A DNA stretch of 64,000 nt from Bradyrhizobium erythrophlei (GTDB lineage: Bacteria; Pseudomonadota; Alphaproteobacteria; Rhizobiales; Xanthobacteraceae): positions 7,282,001 to 7,346,000 of the forward strand of contig NZ_LT670817.1 of assembly GCF_900129425.1 (NCBI RefSeq), in the 5' to 3' direction. Each line of letters starts with the position of its first letter. The first letter of the stretch is position 1. Below the pieces are notes generated by a model, which had not been told where the DNA came from, did no database searches, and worked only from the letters and a program-made list of their open reading frames with translations. Shown one piece after another: positions 42,225 through 50,862 of this stretch. A program made the position numbers and the translations under genes.

Positions 42225-43985
42225 ATGGCGTTCGGTTGGTTTCCAAAACGTCCGCCGGAAGCGGCCGCGCCTGCCGTCGCAGCGCTGGCGCTGACGCCGG
42301 TGGTTGCGGCCGAAGCTCCCGGCGTTTCGGACACCGATTCCACCAGGGAAATCCTCGAACTGCTCGAACTCGAACTGGGCGCGATGATCCGGCAACTCGA
42401 ACGGGCGGCCAATTCGGTCGCCGGGGGCGCCGAGGCCACCGCGGCGACGCTCTCCACCATTCGCCAGCGCACCGATGCCCTGACGGGGCGCACCAGCGCC
42501 GCGCAATCGACCGCGACCACTTTCTCGCAGGCCGCCGACAAGTTCACCCATTCGGCTGAGGGAATTGGCTCCCAGGTCCGCGACGCCAGCAAGCTCGCCG
42601 ATCAGGCCAGCGCCGCGGCCCGCGAAGCGAGCCTCAATGTCGACCGTTTGAGGGAGTCCTCGGCCGCGATCGGCAATGTCGTCAATCTGATCGCGCAGAT
42701 TGCCAAGCAGACTACGCTGCTGGCGCTCAATTCCACCATCGAGGCGGCGCGGGCCGGCGCTGCCGGGCGCGGCTTTGCCGTCGTCGCCTCCGAGGTCAAG
42801 GCGCTGGCGGTGCAGACCCAGAACGCCACCGAGGAGATCACGAAAAAAATCGACGCGTTGCAGCGGGATGCCGCGGGCTCGGTCGACGCGGTGCACCGGA
42901 TATCGCAGGCGATCGAGGCGATTCGTCCGGTTTTTGAAAACGTCAATGGCGCGGTGGCGGAGCAGAACCAAACCACGGGCGCGATGTCGGCCAATGCCGC
43001 AACGGCGTCGCGTTTCATCGTCTCGGTCGGCGACAGCGCGGCCGAAATCGACAGCGCGACCAAGCAGGCCGAGGCGCATGGCGAACGTGTCGCCAACGCC
43101 GGCAAAGCCGTCACCATGTTCGCCCAGAAACTCAAATCGCGCTGCGCGGTGCTGCTGGGCCAGGACGACCGTGAGGACCGGCGCAAGCGCGAACGGTTGC
43201 CGTGCAATCTCAAAATCGAAATCCAGACCCCGCGCGGCATGGCCGCAGCCGCCGTTTATGAAATTTCCATGGAAGGCCTCCTGATCGGTGGACCGGACGC
43301 CGAGCGGCTGCCGCTGAACGAAAGCCTCGATGCCACACTGGAGAGCATCGGCGCGTGCAGGATTCGCTTCACCGAGCGTTCGAAGGCCGGCACGCAGGCG
43401 CGGTTCGAGACGCCCAATGCCGCATTGAGTGAAAAGATCGAAGACCAGCTGTGGTCGATCCACGACGAAAACACCGAATTGGTCACCCGCGCCATGGAAG
43501 CCGGCACCGCGCTGACCAAGATATTCGAGGACGCGGTGGCGAGCGGCGCCATTGCCATCGACGACATGTTCGACGCCGACTACATCGAGATCCCCGGCAC
43601 CAACCCGCTGCAACACCGCACCCGGATCCTCGGCTGGGCGGATCGCGCGCTGCCGCCGTTCCAGGAAGCCTTCCTCGCCAGGGATCCGCGCACGGTGTTC
43701 TGCGCCATGATCGACCGCAACGGCTATTTGCCGGTTCACAACAAGATCTACTCGCATCCGCAGCGCCCCGGCGACGTCGGCTGGAACACCGCCAACAGCC
43801 GCAACCGCCGCATCTTCAACGATGCCGCGGGGCTCGCCGCCGGCCGCAACCTGCGCTCCTACCTGATTCAGAGCTACGCCCGCGACATGGGCAACGGCCA
43901 AACCATCATGATGCGCGAGATCGACGTGCCGGTCCGCGTCAAGGGCCGGCACTGGGGTGGATTCCGTACCGCGTACAAGCTTTGA
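42225..43985 (+). CDS. Soluble chemoreceptor with internal PilZ-like domain
   Basis: A 586-residue methyl-accepting-type protein with no transmembrane helix. A coiled-coil region (about 35-320) contains the CheA/CheW-binding hairpin, IAKQTTLLALNSTIEAARAG and RGFAVVASEVKALA. A PilZ-like block follows (about 325-405: RRKRERLPCNLKIE then YEISMEGLLIGG, where the canonical D/NxSxxG reads ExSxxG). The C-terminal 190 residues (IDDMFDADYIEIPGTNPLQH to GRHWGGFRTAY) are shared with the next gene. This suggests a cytoplasmic receptor that may read c-di-GMP and an internal ligand. Start ATG 42225; an earlier ATG would add 17 residues. Confidence 0.88.
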   Translation: MAFGWFPKRPPEAAAPAVAALALTPVVAAEAPGVSDTDSTREILELLELELGAMIRQLERAANSVAGGAEATAATLSTIRQRTDALTGRTSAAQSTATTFSQAADKFTHSAEGIGSQVRDASKLADQASAAAREASLNVDRLRESSAAIGNVVNLIAQIAKQTTLLALNSTIEAARAGAAGRGFAVVASEVKALAVQTQNATEEITKKIDALQRDAAGSVDAVHRISQAIEAIRPVFENVNGAVAEQNQTTGAMSANAATASRFIVSVGDSAAEIDSATKQAEAHGERVANAGKAVTMFAQKLKSRCAVLLGQDDREDRRKRERLPCNLKIEIQTPRGMAAAAVYEISMEGLLIGGPDAERLPLNESLDATLESIGACRIRFTERSKAGTQARFETPNAALSEKIEDQLWSIHDENTELVTRAMEAGTALTKIFEDAVASGAIAIDDMFDADYIEIPGTNPLQHRTRILGWADRALPPFQEAFLARDPRTVFCAMIDRNGYLPVHNKIYSHPQRPGDVGWNTANSRNRRIFNDAAGLAAGRNLRSYLIQSYARDMGNGQTIMMREIDVPVRVKGRHWGGFRTAYKL

Positions 43986-44049
43986 GCAAGACAAGCGTCC
44001 AAGCGTTCCGAAGCGTTTACAGAAATTATTCACCCGGAGGAATCCAGCG

Positions 44050-45477
44050 ATGTCGGTTGCGCAGCCCATAAGGTTGGACCGTGCTGCGGCCATCCCCTCG
44101 GATAGCGAGCGTCTGGTCGATCAGCTTGCGAACCGGATCGGCGGCCTTGGGGTTGAGCTCGCGGACGTGGCAGGAAATCTGCAGGAAGTCGCCGGCCGCG
44201 TGTCGAGCCAGTCGGACCGGCTCGGGCATCTGCAAACGACCGCCGAGACGATGGTTTCCGCCAATCACGGCATCGCCAGCGCGTCGCGGGCGGTGCAAAC
44301 GGCTACCTCGGCTGCCGTCGGTGAAATCACGCAGTCGCGTGCCGCGGTGGAGACGGCGGTCCAGCATATCGCCGAATTGATCGAGGCCGTCGGCCGCATC
44401 GAACTTCGTCTCGGGTCGGTCGGAACCGCGCTCGCGCAGGTCGCCAAGGTATCCGGATCGATCGAGGCGATCGCAAAGCAGACCAACCTTTTGGCCCTCA
44501 ACGCGACCATCGAGGCCGCCCGCGCAGGCGCCGCGGGAAAAGGGTTTGCGGTCGTCGCCAGCGAGGTGAAGAACCTTGCCGAAGCCACGCGCCAGGCCAC
44601 GCATCTGATCGGCGATACCGTTCGCGATCTTGACGGTCAGATCGGCAACCTGATCGGCGCCAGCGGCGACGCCTCGCTTCGCGCCAAGAGCGCCGGCGAA
44701 GGCGCCCAGCAGATTCAGAGCATCATCGTCCGCGTCCAGGACGGCTTCACGGCGGTCGGCCGGGAGATCGATGGCGTGGCCAGGGCGGCCACGTCCAACC
44801 TCGCGCATTGCGACATGGTGATCGATGAGCTCGGCAACCTCGCCAAGGGCGTCGATCTGTCGTCGACCGACCTGAAACAGGCCGACGAAAGAGTCGCCAG
44901 GCTGCTCGATCTTTCCGAATCGCTGATCGCGCTCATCGCCGACAGCGGGGTGGAGACGTCGGATGCACCGTTGATCCGCGTCGTGATCGATACCGCCAAA
45001 CAGATTTCGGCGGCGTTCGAGACCGCCGTTGAACGCGGGGACATCCGCATCGATCAATTGATGGACGAGAAATACCGCGAAATCCCGGGCACCAATCCCA
45101 AACAATACCTCACCGACTATGTCGCATTCACCGACCGGATCCTGCCGCCGATTCAGGATCCGATTCAAAAGATCGACCCCCGAATCGTGTTCTGCGTCGC
45201 CTGGGCTAAGGGCGGCTATCTTCCGACCCACAATCCGAACTATCGCCTGCCGCAGGGTCCCGACGCCGTGTGGAACAACGCCAATTGCCGCAACAAGCGG
45301 CTGTTCAACGATCGCGCGGTACACAAGGTCGCGGCGAATACCAAGCCGTTTCTGCTGCAGACCTACCGGCGGGATATGGGCGGCGGCAATTTCGTCCTGA
45401 TGAAGGACCTGTCGTCGCCGATTTACGTTCGCGGCCGCCATTGGGGCGCGTTCCGCATGGGTTTTCGGCAGTCTTGA
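44050..45477 (+). CDS. Soluble chemoreceptor with shared C-terminal domain
   Basis: A 475-residue receptor without membrane segments. The signalling hairpin IAKQTNLLALNATIEAARAG/KGFAVVASEVKNLA lies near residue 165. The C-terminal 160 residues run from IDQLMDEKYREIPGTNPKQY to YVRGRHWGAFRMGF and are clearly homologous to the end of the 42225 protein, but no PilZ block is present between the two parts. ATG 44050 follows CCGGAGGAATCC, a strong ribosome-binding site. 64 bp after the first receptor, so co-expression is likely. The shared domain resembles those at the C-terminus of other cytoplasmic alphaproteobacterial receptors; its ligand is unknown. Confidence 0.88.
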   Translation: MSVAQPIRLDRAAAIPSDSERLVDQLANRIGGLGVELADVAGNLQEVAGRVSSQSDRLGHLQTTAETMVSANHGIASASRAVQTATSAAVGEITQSRAAVETAVQHIAELIEAVGRIELRLGSVGTALAQVAKVSGSIEAIAKQTNLLALNATIEAARAGAAGKGFAVVASEVKNLAEATRQATHLIGDTVRDLDGQIGNLIGASGDASLRAKSAGEGAQQIQSIIVRVQDGFTAVGREIDGVARAATSNLAHCDMVIDELGNLAKGVDLSSTDLKQADERVARLLDLSESLIALIADSGVETSDAPLIRVVIDTAKQISAAFETAVERGDIRIDQLMDEKYREIPGTNPKQYLTDYVAFTDRILPPIQDPIQKIDPRIVFCVAWAKGGYLPTHNPNYRLPQGPDAVWNNANCRNKRLFNDRAVHKVAANTKPFLLQTYRRDMGGGNFVLMKDLSSPIYVRGRHWGAFRMGFRQS

Positions 45478-45578
45478 GTGGCCGCGAACCGTCGCGCAAA
45501 GTTCTGGAGCCGCCCAAAAATCCGCCGGTAGCTGCGGCGATCCGTGCCGCCTGACGAGAGGTAGTGCCGCAAGGGCGA

Positions 45579-45595
45579 TGCAAGGCATCCTTGCA
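45579..45595. promoter_or_regulatory. Perfect inverted repeat upstream of the molybdenum-hydroxylase operon
   Basis: TGCAAGGCATCCTTGCA has seven-base arms and a three-base centre, followed by an A-rich tract. It lies 15 bp upstream of a promoter-like sequence and 117 bp before the 45712 start. A regulator-binding site is the simplest reading, but no cognate regulator is identified. Confidence 0.35.
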
Positions 45596-45609
45596 AAAAA
45601 TATATCCGT

Positions 45610-45637
45610 TTGTTGACGGATCGCAGCGCGATATAAT
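45610..45637 (+). promoter_or_regulatory. Candidate sigma-70-type promoter for the 45712 operon
   Basis: A consensus TATAAT at 45632-45637 is preceded by TTGTTG at 45610-45615 with a 16-bp spacer; TTGACG at 45613 is closer to consensus but only 13 bp away. A perfect TATAAT is uncommon in this GC-rich DNA. It lies 75 bp before the start codon of the first gene. Confidence 0.4.
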
Positions 45638-45711
45638 GGGCCTGCCACGTCAATCGCCCCTTCTCGCGTTCTCCGCGGGCGCTGTCCGTGACTGCTGGAT
45701 TGGAGGTTCTG

Positions 45712-46176
45712 ATGGCCACCACCCTGACAATCAACGGCGAACCGAAATCGTTTGACGCTCCGCCGGACATGCCGCTGCTCTGGGTTCTCCGCGACATCCT
45801 CGGCATGACCGGAACGAAGTTCGGCTGCGGCATTGCCCAGTGCGGCGCCTGCACGGTGCATATCGACGGCAAGCCGGTGCGATCCTGCATGCTCCCGGTC
45901 GGCGCGGTGCGCGATCGCGCCGTCACCACCATCGAAGGCGTCGGCGCTTCGCCTGCCGGCGCAAAGGTGCAGAAGGCCTGGCTCGATCTCGAGGTGGTCC
46001 AGTGCGGCTATTGCCAGTCGGGCCAGATCATGTCGGCGGCGGCGCTGCTCGCGGGCACGCCCAACCCTGACGATTCCGACATCGACGCCGCGATGGCGGG
46101 AAATATCTGCCGCTGCGGCACCTATGTGCGCATTCGCGCGGCGATCAAGCAGGCTGCTTCCCAACGTCAATCGTAG
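45712..46176 (+). CDS. [2Fe-2S] small subunit of a molybdenum hydroxylase (IorA-like)
   Basis: A 154-residue iron-sulfur subunit. The plant-type cluster ligands lie in FGCGIAQCGACTVHIDGK followed by a Cys in VRSCMLPV. The second cluster has CGYCQSGQ and GNICRCGTY. It passes electrons from the molybdenum site to an acceptor, here probably the cytochrome encoded two genes on. The ATG at 45712 has TGGAGG upstream; an ATG eight codons earlier is less likely. Name by analogy to isoquinoline 1-oxidoreductase; many relatives oxidise aldehydes. Confidence 0.93.
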   Translation: MATTLTINGEPKSFDAPPDMPLLWVLRDILGMTGTKFGCGIAQCGACTVHIDGKPVRSCMLPVGAVRDRAVTTIEGVGASPAGAKVQKAWLDLEVVQCGYCQSGQIMSAAALLAGTPNPDDSDIDAAMAGNICRCGTYVRIRAAIKQAASQRQS

Positions 46177-46185
46177 GAGCGCGCC

Positions 46186-48363
46186 ATGACTGTTGCAGAA
46201 AAAATCTCCAGCGGGTTTTCGCGTCGTAGCGTGCTGACGGGCGGGCTGGCGGGCGGATTTCTGCTCGCATTCCATCTCCCCGTGCGCGCGGTGAACGAGC
46301 CGGTGCAGCCGCCCGACGACGCCGCCGGCAAGTTCGCGCCCAACGCCTTCATCCGCGTCGACAACACCGGCAAGACTACGTTGGTGATGCCGCAGGTCGA
46401 GATGGGACAGGGTATCTACACGGCGCTGGCGGCTATTTTGGCCGAGGAGATGGATGCCGATTTTTCCGCGCTCTTCCTGGAGCACGCCCCAGCCAACGAG
46501 AAGCTGTACGCAAATCCCATTTTCGGGATTCAAGCGACGGGAGGCTCGACGTCGGTCAGGGCGTTCTGGAAGCCGCTGCGCACGGCCGGCGCCAGCGCGC
46601 GCGCCATGCTGGTGCAGGCTGCGGCCCAGCAATGGCAGGTCGATCCCGCAAGCTGCAAGACGGCGAACAGCGAAGTGACCCACAAGGACAGCGGCCGCAA
46701 ACTTACGTATGGCGACGTTGCGGCGGCGGCCAGCAGTCAGACGCCGCCAAAGGACGTGCCGCTCAAGGACCCCAAGGATTTCGTGCTGATCGGCAAGCCG
46801 CTGAAGCGGCTCGACACGCCGGAGAAGGTCAACGGCAAGGCGGTCTACGGCATCGACGCGATGCTGCCCGATATGAAGTTCGCGACGCTGGCGGCGTGCC
46901 CGGTATTCGGCGGCAAGGTCGGCAAGGTCGATGACAGCGCGGCCAAAAAGATTCCGGGCGTGCGGAAGATCGTCGTTCTCGATGACACGGTCGCGGTGGT
47001 CGGCGATCACATGTGGGCGGCGACGAAAGGCCTCGATGCGCTGGTGATCGACTGGGACGAGGGCCCGAACGCGCGCCTCAGTTCCAACGACATCTGGCAG
47101 GGTCTGCGCGCCGCCAGCGAAAAGGACGGCGTGGTCGTCAAATCCGAAGGCGACATCGCCAAGGGCCTTGCGACCGGCGAGCGCGTCGACGCGGCCTACG
47201 AGCTGCCGTTTCTCGCCCATGCCACGATGGAGCCGCTGAGCGCCACGGTTCACGTTAAGCCGGATTCCTGCGAAGTCTGGACCAGCAGCCAGATCATGGC
47301 GCGGGCGCAATCCGAGGCGGCGAAAGCCGCCGGACTCCCCGTCGAGAAGGTGACCGTCTACAACCACCTGCTCGGCGGTGGTTTCGGACGCAAGCTCGAG
47401 ATCGACATGGTGGTTGCGGCCGTGCGCATCGCCAAGCAGGTCGACGGACCGGTCAAGGTGGTGTGGACCCGCGAGGAAGATATCCAGCACGACATCTATC
47501 GTCCGGTCTACCGCGACACGATTTCCGCGAGCCTGTCGGACGGCAAGATCGTTGGCTGGAAATACCGCGTCACCGGTTCGTCCATCATGGCGCGCTGGCT
47601 GCCACCGGCGTTTCAGAATGGCGTCGACATCGACGCCATCGATAGCGCCGTCGACATGCCCTACGACATTCCCAACAAGCACATCGAATATACCCGTGCC
47701 GAACCGCCGGCGGTGCCGACCGGGTTCTGGCGCGGCGTTGGCTGCAACAACAACGTGTTCGCCATCGAATGTTTCATGGACGAAGTGGCGCGGAAGGCGA
47801 ACAAGGATCCGGTGGATTTTCGCCGCGCGATGCTCGGCAAAACTCCGCGGCTGCTGGCAGCACTCAATCTGGTGGCGGAAAAATCCGGCTGGGGGCAGCC
47901 ATTGCCGGCGCGGGTCGGGCGCGGCGTCTGCGCGCAGACGTCGTTCGGCAGCTTTATTGCAACCGTGGCCGAAGCCGAGATTGACGAGCACGGCGAGGTG
48001 CATTTGCGCCGGGTCATTTCCGCGGTCGATACCGGCATCGCCGTCAATCCCGATACCATCGTGGCACAGATCGAGGGCGGGCTGATCTTCGGCCTGACCG
48101 CCGCGCTCTACGGCGAAGTCACCATCGACAAGGGACGGGTGCAGCAATCCAACTTCCATGACTACCGCATGCTCCGCATCGACCAGGCGCCGAAGATCGA
48201 GATCCACCTCATCAAGAGCGGCGAGGCGCCCGGCGGCATCGGCGAGACCGGCACCACGGCGGGCCCGCCGGCGCTGCGCAACGCGATATACGCTGCGACC
48301 GGTGTCGCCCTGCGGCGGCTCCCGATCGACCGCTCGCTGATCGCAGCGGGGAAAAAGGCATGA
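46186..48363 (+). CDS. Molybdopterin-binding large subunit of a molybdenum hydroxylase, Tat-exported (IorB-like)
   Basis: A 725-residue xanthine-dehydrogenase-family subunit with a twin-arginine leader (FSRRSVLTGGLAGGFLL), so it is exported to the periplasm already folded with cofactor. Conserved blocks include VMPQVEMGQGIYTALAAILA, the central LGGGFGRKLEIDMVVAAV and, near the C-terminus, the catalytic Glu in GGIGETGTTAGPPALRNAI. It pairs with the 45712 subunit (nine-base gap) and the triheme cytochrome (4-bp overlap), forming a three-subunit periplasmic oxidoreductase. The substrate may be an aldehyde or N-heterocycle; I cannot decide. Confidence 0.93.
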   Translation: MTVAEKISSGFSRRSVLTGGLAGGFLLAFHLPVRAVNEPVQPPDDAAGKFAPNAFIRVDNTGKTTLVMPQVEMGQGIYTALAAILAEEMDADFSALFLEHAPANEKLYANPIFGIQATGGSTSVRAFWKPLRTAGASARAMLVQAAAQQWQVDPASCKTANSEVTHKDSGRKLTYGDVAAAASSQTPPKDVPLKDPKDFVLIGKPLKRLDTPEKVNGKAVYGIDAMLPDMKFATLAACPVFGGKVGKVDDSAAKKIPGVRKIVVLDDTVAVVGDHMWAATKGLDALVIDWDEGPNARLSSNDIWQGLRAASEKDGVVVKSEGDIAKGLATGERVDAAYELPFLAHATMEPLSATVHVKPDSCEVWTSSQIMARAQSEAAKAAGLPVEKVTVYNHLLGGGFGRKLEIDMVVAAVRIAKQVDGPVKVVWTREEDIQHDIYRPVYRDTISASLSDGKIVGWKYRVTGSSIMARWLPPAFQNGVDIDAIDSAVDMPYDIPNKHIEYTRAEPPAVPTGFWRGVGCNNNVFAIECFMDEVARKANKDPVDFRRAMLGKTPRLLAALNLVAEKSGWGQPLPARVGRGVCAQTSFGSFIATVAEAEIDEHGEVHLRRVISAVDTGIAVNPDTIVAQIEGGLIFGLTAALYGEVTIDKGRVQQSNFHDYRMLRIDQAPKIEIHLIKSGEAPGGIGETGTTAGPPALRNAIYAATGVALRRLPIDRSLIAAGKKA

Positions 48364-49709
48364 GCCCCGGAGCGCGTCGCATTCTCCTCAGCGTTGTCGT
48401 CATCGTGGTTGTCGCGCTGGCCGCGGGCGGCTGGATCATCCGGGGTCCCGGCCCGATGGCGTTCGCGGAGGGCCCGAAAGTGGCGTTCGCCGATTATCAC
48501 GACGCCAATCCCACCGGCGTTCCGGCGTCGCTTGCCAAGGCGAGCCTCGTGGAGCGCGGCGAATATCTCGCCAAGGCGGCGGATTGCATGGTCTGCCACA
48601 CCACGCAGGACGGCAAGCCCTATGCAGGCGGCCTCGGATTCAACCTGCCGTTCGGCACGCTGTACTCGACCAACATCACGCCGGACAAGGAGACCGGCAT
48701 CGGCAATTACAGCGACCAGGATTTTCTCGCCGCGGTTCATCGCGGCATCCGCCGTGACGGCGCGCGGCTGTATCCGGCGATGCCGTTTACCTCCTATACC
48801 TATATGACCGACGCGGATGCGCTGGCGATCAAGGCCTATCTGTTCAGCCTGCCGGCGGTGCACGCGGAGGCTCCCGCCAATACGCTGACCTTTCCGTTCA
48901 ACCAGCGCTGGGCGATGACCTTCTGGTCGATCGTTTTCAATCCGGATATCCGCTTCGAGCCCGACACCTCGAAAACGCCGGAATGGAACAGGGGCGCCTA
49001 TCTCGCCGAAGCGCTGGCGCATTGCGGCGAATGCCACACGCCGCGCAATCTCGGGTTCGCGCTCGATAACCGCAAGAAATTCGCCGGCGCGCTGACGGCG
49101 GGCTGGCGCGCCTTCAACATCACTTCGGACAAGACCACCGGCATCGGCGGCTGGCGCGACGAAGATATCGTCTCTTACCTCACGATCGGCCACGCCATGG
49201 GTCACGGCAGCGCCTCCGGACCGATGGGCGAAGCGGTCGATTACAGCTTCAGCCAGTTCGCGCCGGAAGACATCCGCGCGGTGGTGGCCTATCTGCGCAG
49301 CGTGCCGCCGATCGCCTCGCCCGACCTGCCGGCGACCCTGGCGCCGCCGGCGCCGGCGTCGCACAAGCAGGGCGGCGGCACCCAGGACCCGCGCGGCAAG
49401 ATGGTGTTTGAAGGCGCCTGCGTCAGTTGCCATGACTGGTCCGGTGAAAGTCCGATCTCGCCCTTCGCCACGCTGACCGGCGCCTGGGCGGTCAACGATC
49501 CCACCGCCACCAACGTCGCCCAGATCGTGATTTCCGGGACGGTGCGGCGTCACCCGCCGGATGCGGTCTCGATGCCGGCGTTCGGCGACGCCTATTCCGA
49601 CATCGAAATCGCCGCGGTCGCCAATTACGTCACCGCGCGCTTCGGCAGCAAGCCATCGAGCCTCACCGCGCAGGACGTGGCCGAGTTGCGAAAGCAGGCG
49701 TCGCAGTAG
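48360..49709 (+). CDS. Membrane-anchored triheme cytochrome c (AdhB/gluconate-dehydrogenase subunit II type)
   Basis: A 449-residue cytochrome c. An N-terminal hydrophobic helix (about residues 8-28) anchors it; three haem sites follow: DCMVCHTT near 77, HCGECHTP near 221 and ACVSCHDW near 357. Candidate axial Met residues include those in YPAMPFTSYTYM and VSMPAFGDAY. The protein should accept electrons from the molybdenum hydroxylase and pass them to ubiquinone or the terminal oxidase. The ATG overlaps the IorB-like stop codon (ATGA), indicating a stoichiometric complex. Confidence 0.93.
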   Translation: MSPGARRILLSVVVIVVVALAAGGWIIRGPGPMAFAEGPKVAFADYHDANPTGVPASLAKASLVERGEYLAKAADCMVCHTTQDGKPYAGGLGFNLPFGTLYSTNITPDKETGIGNYSDQDFLAAVHRGIRRDGARLYPAMPFTSYTYMTDADALAIKAYLFSLPAVHAEAPANTLTFPFNQRWAMTFWSIVFNPDIRFEPDTSKTPEWNRGAYLAEALAHCGECHTPRNLGFALDNRKKFAGALTAGWRAFNITSDKTTGIGGWRDEDIVSYLTIGHAMGHGSASGPMGEAVDYSFSQFAPEDIRAVVAYLRSVPPIASPDLPATLAPPAPASHKQGGGTQDPRGKMVFEGACVSCHDWSGESPISPFATLTGAWAVNDPTATNVAQIVISGTVRRHPPDAVSMPAFGDAYSDIEIAAVANYVTARFGSKPSSLTAQDVAELRKQASQ

Positions 49710-49743
49710 CGGTCGTGCTCGTCGTCCGGGCGACCGCGTCCTC

Positions 49744-49846
49744 GTCATTCCGGGATGGTGCGTTAGCACCAGACCTCAGATGCGCAATTGCGCATCGGGG
49801 AATCTCGAGATTCCGGGTTCGATGCTTTGCATCGCCCCGGAATGAC
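49744..49846. repeat. Palindromic intergenic repeat, class B copy 2
   Basis: The termini GTCATTCCGG and CCCCGGAATGAC are inverted repeats. The internal TGCGCAATTGCGCA and the perfect core CGGGGAATCTCGAGATTCCG match the copy at 1291-1391. It follows the cytochrome gene by 34 bp and marks the left border of the accessory region. Confidence 0.88.
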
Positions 49847-49951
49847 GATCGCGTGACACGAACGGTCTCATGACACACGTCCGCGATCTCGCCGCGCGAT
49901 GCGCCCGAGTTGTTGAAAAATCTTCCGCCCAAACGAGGGCGTGGGGAACGC

Positions 49952-50104
49952 CGGGTGCTCCAGTGCACCCGCAGCCTCGTGTGCGCATGGGGTGGTAAGT
50001 ATGCACACGAGTATTCACAGCGAGGTCACCGGAATCACCGGCGTTCCCGCACGCAATGGTTTTAACGGTTTATCCTCGTGCTCTCCCCGGTGATCGGCTT
50101 TTTT
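49952..50104 (+). ncRNA. Candidate structured RNA ending in a terminator-like T-tract
   Basis: The stretch contains a 7-bp stem (CGGGTGC/GCACCCG, 49952-49971), a 9-bp stem (CTCGTGTGC/GCACACGAG, 49976-50011) and a long-range 8-bp stem, ATCACCGG at 50034-50041 with CCGGTGAT at 50087-50094. The last stem is followed by CGGC and six T (50099-50104). Three consecutive paired elements ending in a U-tract are more than expected by chance in a gene-free stretch. No promoter was identified and no Rfam family is recognised. It may instead be part of a dispersed DNA repeat. Confidence 0.35.
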
Positions 50105-50579
50105 GCCACCGTCATCTGCGGATATGGCTGGTCCGCGCCCGGTTGGGCCGACTTCGCTCCGCAAGACTTGACACCAGCGTCGGGGTGTCAGGACCACACG
50201 ACTTCGCCGTCCGCATCAGCGCCGTTCGTCAGCACGCCGTTGACAACTCACGGGCCTCCTAAAACCCGCCCTGCCGTCACGTGTCGTGCCTGACGCTGCC
50301 GCGTCCACCGCATTCCGCCCCGCGTCCGTGACGATCGCGATACGCCCCTCTCTCGGGACGGAACGGCGGTGGATATACAAGTGATTTGGGTCTTCGGAAA
50401 ATCAGAATATTTTTTCAAGAGGGGCTGGACAGCGGTTTGGAAAAACAGCCTGTCGGGCAAATCAGGCAGGGGTCGTTGAAAGACCGTCAGGGGCGATGTG
50501 CTGCATGTGTCTCGTGCGCGAGCCGACTGGTGCCGAATAGCGCAGCGCCCGCTTTGCGCCAGAAGCGGGCCGCTCGAGA

Positions 50580-50648
50580 ACTGATAAGCTTTTGCATAAA
50601 AACCTTATCAGTCCAAACTGACTCCATTTGTGTATTTTTCTTATCAGT
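50580..50648. promoter_or_regulatory. Triplicate CTTATCAGT motif in an AT-rich patch
   Basis: ACTGATAAG occurs at 50580-50588, and its inverse complement CTTATCAGT at 50604-50612 and 50640-50648. The last two start 36 bp apart, and the first pair faces each other with 15 bp between. The patch is AT-rich compared with its surroundings. It lies 215 bp before the acyltransferase start. A multi-site operator or a recombinase site are both possible; nothing here decides. Confidence 0.4.
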
Positions 50649-50862
50649 CGCTGGCTCGCGAACGGGCCGCATAGACGCTTAGAATGGCTGCAGCGATTAT
50701 CGACTGCCGTCTGCGGTAACTATTGATTAGATATGGTGAGGCACAACAACGGTTACAGCTGTGCCATCCGAGCATGACTCGGTGACGACGTGAGCAAGAT
50801 TATCTTTGGGTAAGGCGATATTTGCGGGGCGGAGCACCGCTTTCGCCTGGGGCGGGGGTTGA

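Larger units (their letters stand above)
49847..50862. other. Gene-free region with structured, probably repeated, DNA
   Basis: I find no plausible gene here: the short open frames lack ribosome-binding sites and family resemblance. The segment 49952-50104 forms strong nested hairpins and ends in six T (separate entry). The rest up to about 50400 resembles a non-coding sequence I recall in many copies from Bradyrhizobium and Rhodopseudomonas genomes (memory, not checked). The part near 50580-50648 carries three copies of a nine-base motif. The A+T content rises from about 50370 to 50660, unlike the flanks. Confidence 0.5.

Noticed and set aside
42105..44093. Minus-strand 662-codon open frame over the first chemoreceptor
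   Set aside because: Same reason: antisense shadow of a real receptor gene, no motif, no ribosome-binding site.
44026..48207. Minus-strand open frame of 1393 codons across the second chemoreceptor, IorA-like and IorB-like genes
   Set aside because: High-GC DNA often gives long antisense frames. The composition is Arg/His/Asp-rich with no domain, whereas the plus-strand genes show clear motifs.
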